8,076 nucleotides of DNA from Candidatus Sigynarchaeota archaeon. Its GTDB lineage: Archaea; Asgardarchaeota; Lokiarchaeia; Sigynarchaeales; Sigynarchaeaceae. The position numbers and the translations under genes are program-made. Where the stretch lies: contig JAUQYW010000505.1 of NCBI GenBank assembly GCA_030587525.1, forward strand, positions 1-8,076. Direction: 5' to 3'. The notes under the pieces are model-generated. The model had not been told where the DNA came from. It saw only the letters and a list, made by a program, of their open reading frames with translations, and did not search any database. Position 1 is the stretch's first letter, and each line of letters begins with the position of its first letter. Shown piece after piece: positions 3,717-8,076 of this stretch.

Positions 3717-6620
3717 ATGGAATTGTTGAAATATCGCCTGTTGGGTCATGAGAAATTGATCGTGCTGTTGGTAGCCGGCGTATTTTCATCACTCATGGCT
3801 ACCAATATGTTGCAATCGGCTGTAGCTACCGGTTCTGGTGATTGGCAGCCACCATTGCAGCCTGCAAACTGGATCATCAGCAATAGCACGAGTATCGAGA
3901 ACGAAACATACGTGCTCGACGGGAACATGATCGTGAACTCCTCGTGGCTTTACATGGAGAACGTCACGATCATCTTCAACTCGTCGATTACCCGGAACTG
4001 GTCACTCTGGAGCAATGATAGCCACGTATACTTCGTCAATTGCACCTTCACGGTGCTCGACCCGGCAACCTGGTTTTCGGCAACAGTGATTGGTGGTACT
4101 AATGTCGAGATAATCAATACGACCGTGAATCATTGCACGTCCTGGATAATAGAAAACGTGAGTAACCCCGTAATTAGTAAATCTGATTTTTCCTCGGGGA
4201 TCACGGGCATCACGCTGAAAAATTGTTCCGATTTCACGATATCGAATAACACGATACATGATAATCAAGGAGATGGCATTGCTGTTTCCGGTTCGCCACC
4301 GTCCGGTTACTCATACTCGCCGTATGAATTCATCAACAATTCCGTGCATCATAATGGTGGAAATGGCTTTAGTGTAACTGAAATGCGTTATGGTTATGTC
4401 CATTACAATAATATCTCGTTTAATGGCAAAGCCGGCCTTTTCTTCAATCAAACGCAAGCCTATCTCGTAAACAATACGATTTTAAGCAATCACGATGATG
4501 GTATAGAAGCATTAGTTTATAACGACACTATGTGGTGGGATACTTATAGCATTAGCATCTTCAATAACACTATCCGCTCGAACACGGGAAACGGGGTTCA
4601 TTTCATCAAGATGGATTCCTGGATTTGGAATAATAATATCTCGATGAATGGTCTTGACGGGATCCGGCTCGAAACCTCTTACGACGGTCTCGATATCTAT
4701 TATAATCACGTATATGATAACGAGGGGAATGGCCTCACCTCCATCAATTCCCCCCTTTGCTGCATTAGCGAGATTAAGAATAACACGATGGAGCGCAATC
4801 ACGGCCATGGCTTCTTTTTCGACCACGTGGACCACGTGGACATCGAGAACAACGTGGCCACCAACAACACTGGTTCAGGGTTTGTTTTCAATGTCTGTAG
4901 CGAGAATGAGATACATTTTAACACGGTCATCAATAATAGCGAATACGGTATGTTTTTCAGCAAATATAGCCGCGATAACACCTTGCGCAATAACACGATA
5001 ACTAGCAATTTGCGTGGAGACATCATTTTCGACGGCCTCGTGACCTTTGAAAACGCCATGCTTGCCGGAATATGTGTCGCTGCTATTGGACTCCTGCTCG
5101 CGATGGTGTCTTTCGTAAAGTCTCGTCCTCGGTTGCGGGAAACAATCGCGGGGGAAGAGATCACCGATCCAAAGGTCACTTATATGGCCCGCCGCGATTA
5201 CCAGCTCGCCATGACATTGAAAACGTGGCTGATATCGGCTGCCGTCGCGATCGGTATCATGGTCGCATTTCATTTCTTGTACATGAAAATTTACCTCGAT
5301 TCATTCGTCATCGTTGCTCTTATATTCGCCGGGATCTTTTCCTTGATAATGCGTTTCGTCTTCAAGAAAAAGGGTACCATCGCAAAGGGAACTGAGGCCA
5401 TCGAGCAAGTCGTTGACTTTCACGAGCGATTCAAGCATATCAAGCTCGCGGCCTACCTCTCGTTAGACCTAGCCAAAGACGCTATGAAAAACAAGATCCC
5501 AGGAAATTATCTCGGGTATGGTCTTGTGGCGCACCGCCTTTTCTCTGCATTGAACGACAAGGAAATGATGCTCGCCAGCGAGCTCTACATCATCGATGGC
5601 TGTATCGAGATCGAAGCATTCGACGAAGCGATGGAACATCTCGACGCCGCAAGGGCGATCGAGCTTTCCTTTCAAGCACGAGATCCAAAACTCAAGCTTG
5701 ACCTCCTCCAAGCGAAGCTCAGCGCCAAGAAAGACCGGCGCGCTTCCTTCGGCAAAGAGTACGAGGTTCTGTTCGGGGAGCGCGGTCACGGGGAAAAAAT
5801 GACAAAATACAAGGATGGCCAAGTGCTCGAAGACCAAGTTTCGAGTCCTGAAGAAAACAGCATCGACATTGTCGAAGCCCGCGCCTTGAAAGCGCTCGAA
5901 ACCATTGCCGGGAAGGTCTCGTACGAGATCAAGGAAGGCCACATCCATAACCTAAGCCTTCCGGCCAAGGAATTGGACTGCATTCCAGACGTGATAGGTA
6001 CGTTCCAATCCCTCGAGTGGCTCACCCTGAGGTCGAACAAGATCACGTGCCTTCCCGAATCCATCGGCGACCTTACGACATTGAAGCGTCTTGACTTGAG
6101 CCATAATTACATTACGCGGCTCCCCGCGACACTTTCACGGTGCACGGCGCTCGAACGCATCGACATGAGTAATAACAGCTTCTGGCATTTCCCGCCTGTT
6201 CTTGGGAAAATACCGTCGTTGACGGAAATCCTCGCGAATAATAATAAATTGGGCGATATTGATGGCAACATTGGCGACATCGTGAATCTCAAGAAATTGG
6301 ATCTTTCAAATAACCATATCAAGGAGATTCCAGATTCCGCGGGGAAACTAGCCAAGCTCGAATGGCTCGACATCGCCACTAACCGGATTACCTTTATCCC
6401 GACGACATTCAAGGAGCTCAAGGAGCTCAAGTATTTGAATATATCACACAATATGCTCAGTAAAATGGCTAGCGATACGACCTTGATCCTGGAAATACTC
6501 AAGCGGCGGAATGAATGCGAGATTAAAAATGAGACGAAAGGCTCGGCTTGGACCGTATTGTTTCCCATCATTGCCTATTTCATTTTTACCATCGTTAACC
6601 TCACGACGTCTCTCGGGTAG
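3717..6620 (+). CDS. Membrane-anchored beta-helix / TPR-like / leucine-rich-repeat protein
   Basis: This 967-residue protein has an unusual domain order. A signal peptide covers residues 1-37, with likely cleavage after AVA (35-37). Residues about 50-440 form a right-handed parallel beta-helix of NosD/PbH1 type, with repeated units such as IFNNTIRSNTGNGVHF and IxxNNxIxxN ladders. This part carries about 22 N-x-S/T sequons. Membrane helices follow at 447-467, 504-525 and 529-549, with basic flanks (KSRPRLR, FKKK) marking the cytoplasmic side. Residues 555-690 are helical with a TPR-like pair (AFDEAMEHLDAARAIEL, 634-650), then an acidic linker (700-720). Eight 23-residue leucine-rich repeats of the LxxLDLSxNxIxxLPxxIGxL type span 743-926. 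A final hydrophobic helix lies at 945-962. The beta-helix should be outside and the TPR/LRR part inside. It could be a receptor, adhesin anchor or scaffold; no enzyme motif is seen. The ATG follows GGGGA by 11 bases. Confidence 0.8.
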   Translation: MELLKYRLLGHEKLIVLLVAGVFSSLMATNMLQSAVATGSGDWQPPLQPANWIISNSTSIENETYVLDGNMIVNSSWLYMENVTIIFNSSITRNWSLWSNDSHVYFVNCTFTVLDPATWFSATVIGGTNVEIINTTVNHCTSWIIENVSNPVISKSDFSSGITGITLKNCSDFTISNNTIHDNQGDGIAVSGSPPSGYSYSPYEFINNSVHHNGGNGFSVTEMRYGYVHYNNISFNGKAGLFFNQTQAYLVNNTILSNHDDGIEALVYNDTMWWDTYSISIFNNTIRSNTGNGVHFIKMDSWIWNNNISMNGLDGIRLETSYDGLDIYYNHVYDNEGNGLTSINSPLCCISEIKNNTMERNHGHGFFFDHVDHVDIENNVATNNTGSGFVFNVCSENEIHFNTVINNSEYGMFFSKYSRDNTLRNNTITSNLRGDIIFDGLVTFENAMLAGICVAAIGLLLAMVSFVKSRPRLRETIAGEEITDPKVTYMARRDYQLAMTLKTWLISAAVAIGIMVAFHFLYMKIYLDSFVIVALIFAGIFSLIMRFVFKKKGTIAKGTEAIEQVVDFHERFKHIKLAAYLSLDLAKDAMKNKIPGNYLGYGLVAHRLFSALNDKEMMLASELYIIDGCIEIEAFDEAMEHLDAARAIELSFQARDPKLKLDLLQAKLSAKKDRRASFGKEYEVLFGERGHGEKMTKYKDGQVLEDQVSSPEENSIDIVEARALKALETIAGKVSYEIKEGHIHNLSLPAKELDCIPDVIGTFQSLEWLTLRSNKITCLPESIGDLTTLKRLDLSHNYITRLPATLSRCTALERIDMSNNSFWHFPPVLGKIPSLTEILANNNKLGDIDGNIGDIVNLKKLDLSNNHIKEIPDSAGKLAKLEWLDIATNRITFIPTTFKELKELKYLNISHNMLSKMASDTTLILEILKRRNECEIKNETKGSAWTVLFPIIAYFIFTIVNLTTSLG
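4821..4838 (+). repeat. In-frame 9-bp tandem duplication in the beta-helix
   Basis: GACCACGTG occurs twice in direct tandem, encoding DHVDHV inside a beta-helix turn (residues 369-374). It keeps the reading frame and probably reflects slippage in the repeat-rich gene. Confidence 0.6.
6411..6428 (+). repeat. In-frame 9-bp tandem duplication in the LRR region
   Basis: AAGGAGCTC is repeated directly, encoding KELKEL at the junction of the seventh and eighth leucine-rich repeats (residues 899-904). The 23-residue period is still exact, so the duplication fits within the normal repeat rather than adding to it. Confidence 0.55.
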
Positions 6621-6633
6621 CTATTGTTCCATC

Positions 6634-6648
6634 CCCGCCAAGTGCGGG
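6634..6648 (+). terminator. Short hairpin after the beta-helix/LRR gene
   Basis: CCCGC and GCGGG can pair perfectly around a 5-base loop, starting 14 bases after the TAG stop. No T-tract follows, so it is not a classic terminator; it may protect the mRNA end or be chance. Confidence 0.25.
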
Positions 6649-6688
6649 CACGAAAGAGATTAATAAGTGATCATACATAGGAATCTTG

Positions 6689-6696
6689 GATATATC
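6689..6696 (+). promoter_or_regulatory. TATA-like box of the Bax inhibitor-1 family gene
   Basis: GATATATC lies with its centre about 33 bp upstream of the ATG at 6726. Transcription would begin near 6718, leaving a leader of only about 8 nt. This suggests that the gene is transcribed separately from the upstream receptor-like gene, although the 105-bp gap does not exclude readthrough. Confidence 0.45.
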
Positions 6697-6725
6697 GGAT
6701 CTGGACAAAACACGGGGTTTCTCAC

Positions 6726-7478
6726 ATGGCATTCAGGCTTTATCGGCAATTCAAGGACGCGAAATTCATCGATGACCCGGCTATCGTGCATCACATCGTG
6801 AAATACAACGTGCTGCCAACGCTGGCAGCGAACACGGTCGTGTTTTGCGCGTCCATGTTTTTCTCGCCTTTCTTCCCCCGGCTCGACTCGGGGCCATATC
6901 TCTGGCCACTCTGGACAGCCATCGCCGTGTATTTCACCGTCTGGATTTCTATATGCTCCCTTGCTAACAAGAAAAAGCACCAGGAGATTGCCCTCGGCCT
7001 TTCGTTCCTCGGGTCATTTATGACAGGATACGTCCAACAACCGCTCGTGAGATATGCGATGGTTGCCTTGGGCGACATCGTCGATGTCGGGCGCGTGTTT
7101 TCCATAGCAGTCCTCAGCGCGACCTTGCTACTCGTCGCGATGGCGATCGTGAACGCTCATTTTCCGAAAATGTTCTACGCGCTCAATTCGACGAGAATCA
7201 TGCACTGGGTCTTGCTCTTCTTGTTGTTGAGCTCGGTCACGTGGCTATGGGACCTGGCATTGCACGATTTCAATCTATACCTCATCATCGAACCGGTCAT
7301 CGTGATCATCGTGTTCGGGTTCTACGCGATCTACGATATGGGCAAACTACAAATTTATATCGCCGAGGGAAAATGGGTGTACGGAACCGTGGAGTTAATG
7401 CTCGATTTCTTCATCCTCATCATCCGATTTTTCGCGCTGCTCACGGGGAGCAGCAGCCACAGCAGCTCGAAAAGATAG
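6726..7478 (+). CDS. Bax inhibitor-1 (BI-1/YccA/YetJ) family membrane protein
   Basis: This 250-residue protein has seven hydrophobic helices, near 28-48, 59-79, 87-107, 124-143, 157-176, 182-202 and 222-240. That count and length match the Bax inhibitor-1 family, which acts as a pH-sensitive calcium leak or protein-interacting membrane protein in other organisms. Family signatures are visible: FLGSFMTGYVQQPLVRY (94-110) for the third-helix region, VFSIAVLSATLLLVAMAI (124-141) for the fourth, FGFYAIYDMGKL (197-208), and VELMLDFFILIIRF (222-235). The two helix aspartates corresponding to the YetJ pH-sensing pair appear to be kept (D204, D227). The Ser-rich tail (GSSSHSSSKR) is probably cytosolic. 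The start ATG is close behind the inferred transcription start. It converges with the next gene. The family call rests on motif pattern and topology; the ion-leak role here is inference. Confidence 0.72.
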   Translation: MAFRLYRQFKDAKFIDDPAIVHHIVKYNVLPTLAANTVVFCASMFFSPFFPRLDSGPYLWPLWTAIAVYFTVWISICSLANKKKHQEIALGLSFLGSFMTGYVQQPLVRYAMVALGDIVDVGRVFSIAVLSATLLLVAMAIVNAHFPKMFYALNSTRIMHWVLLFLLLSSVTWLWDLALHDFNLYLIIEPVIVIIVFGFYAIYDMGKLQIYIAEGKWVYGTVELMLDFFILIIRFFALLTGSSSHSSSKR

Positions 7479-7500
7479 AGGGAAACCTCTTTATTGGCCT

Positions 7501-7992
7501 TCATTCGACCCGGCGGCCACCGCGCCCTGCCTCCTTGATCTGCTCGATCTTGGAGAAAACCCGGGACAATTGCAGGGGCTTGCCGTAGGTGAAGCGGACC
7601 GGGACGATGGCGAGCGGGCGCAGTGCCTTTCGGACGATGAATTCCTGGTCGAACCGCTTCTGCGGGATGGCAAGGTCCGCGGGGTTCACGCGGACGATGT
7701 GGACGTATAAAACCAGCCGGCCGCCCTTGCAGACTGCATCCCGAACGTCCTTGCTCCGTGATTTAGGGAACTTGCTCAGGTACCAGTCAGTCCATACCTT
7801 GATGTCGTGAAGTGGGCAGAGGAACAGCAGTGCTTGCTGGCGCTCCTCGTCGCCCCCGTTCCACGTGGTGCGATGAGGAACGAGAACCTTGCGGGGTGCC
7901 GCCGAAACGTGAAAAAACAGGCGACACGGGTGTTGATATTTTTTCCGGCGGTCACGGACGTAGTTGCCGAGAATTTTTTGCTTGCGGGCCAT
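7501..7992 (-). CDS. Basic hypothetical protein
   Basis: This ORF encodes 163 residues from the ATG at 7992; a TTG at 8016 would add eight. It is strongly basic at both ends (MARKQK, RDRRKK near 13-18, and RGGRR near 157-161). Its middle alternates strands and helices, for example GRLVLYVHIVRV (91-102) and LRPLAIVPVRF (124-134), with WTDWYLSKF (67-75) and a few Cys and His residues that form no clear zinc motif. No signal peptide or membrane helix is visible. The basic charge suggests nucleic-acid binding, but no family is recognised. The stop lies 22 bp from the convergent Bax inhibitor gene stop. A TATA-like GATTTATTA at about 8061-8069 could be its promoter. Plus-strand ORFs over the same bases are shorter and look like shadows. 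Confidence 0.6.
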   Translation of the reverse strand: MARKQKILGNYVRDRRKKYQHPCRLFFHVSAAPRKVLVPHRTTWNGGDEERQQALLFLCPLHDIKVWTDWYLSKFPKSRSKDVRDAVCKGGRLVLYVHIVRVNPADLAIPQKRFDQEFIVRKALRPLAIVPVRFTYGKPLQLSRVFSKIEQIKEAGRGGRRVE

Positions 7993-8060
7993 GATGCCTG
8001 AAGCGGCCCCAAGCAATGCAAACGATGAACTGCATTAAGGAAATTAATCCAGCTCGGCGG

Positions 8061-8069
8061 TAATAAATC
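8061..8069 (-). promoter_or_regulatory. TATA-like box of the basic hypothetical gene
   Basis: On the minus strand this reads GATTTATTA. A start of transcription about 26 bp downstream would be near 8040, leaving a leader of about 48 nt to the ATG at 7992. A second AT-rich candidate (GGATTAATTT, about 8041-8050) would give a leader closer to 27 nt. Confidence 0.3.
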
Positions 8070-8076
8070 TTGTCAA

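Noticed and set aside
3864..5054. Repeated AATAACAC-like DNA motifs, considered as a repeat array
   Set aside because: They come from recurring Asn-Asn-Thr codons of the beta-helix ladder, not from a CRISPR or non-coding repeat.

Overview
The window looks archaeal. The evidence is TATA-like boxes about 26 bp upstream of start codons, including a TTTATATA box that makes one ATG look leaderless. Other support is a VapBC-type toxin-antitoxin pair and a surface protein dense in N-glycosylation sequons with a NosD-like beta-helix. Base composition looks roughly balanced by eye. A 23-residue-repeat LRR protein and a lipid acyltransferase-like protein would fit an Asgard-type archaeon, but that lineage call is an inference from general knowledge and is not secure. 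No rRNA, tRNA, CRISPR array or insertion sequence was seen.

Left part (1-1288). A multi-pass membrane protein on the minus strand runs off the left edge. It faces, across a 383-bp AT-rich gap, a small coiled-coil protein (789-995, plus strand). Then come about 290 bp of mostly non-coding DNA. This holds a 53-codon ORF whose peptide resembles the cytoplasmic loop of ABC permeases and may be a gene remnant.

Centre-left (1289-3556). A cytoplasmic acyltransferase-like protein of the LpxL/HtrB (LPLAT) type has an altered active-site motif and a long C-terminal extension. Its probable promoter carries two exact copies of the palindrome ATTCGAAT. Directly downstream is a vapBC operon: a ribbon-helix-helix antitoxin and a PIN-domain RNase toxin that overlap by ATGA.

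Centre-right (3717-6620). The most striking gene encodes a 967-residue protein: signal peptide, exported right-handed beta-helix with about 22 sequons, three closely spaced membrane helices, a TPR-like helical region, eight exact 23-residue leucine-rich repeats, and a last C-terminal membrane helix. The predicted topology puts the beta-helix outside and the TPR/LRR part inside, as in a transmembrane receptor or scaffold.

Right part (6726-7992). A seven-helix Bax inhibitor-1 family protein has its own TATA-like box. It converges, with a 22-bp gap, on a minus-strand gene for a basic 163-residue protein of unknown function. Most genes seem to be separate transcription units; only vapBC is clearly an operon.
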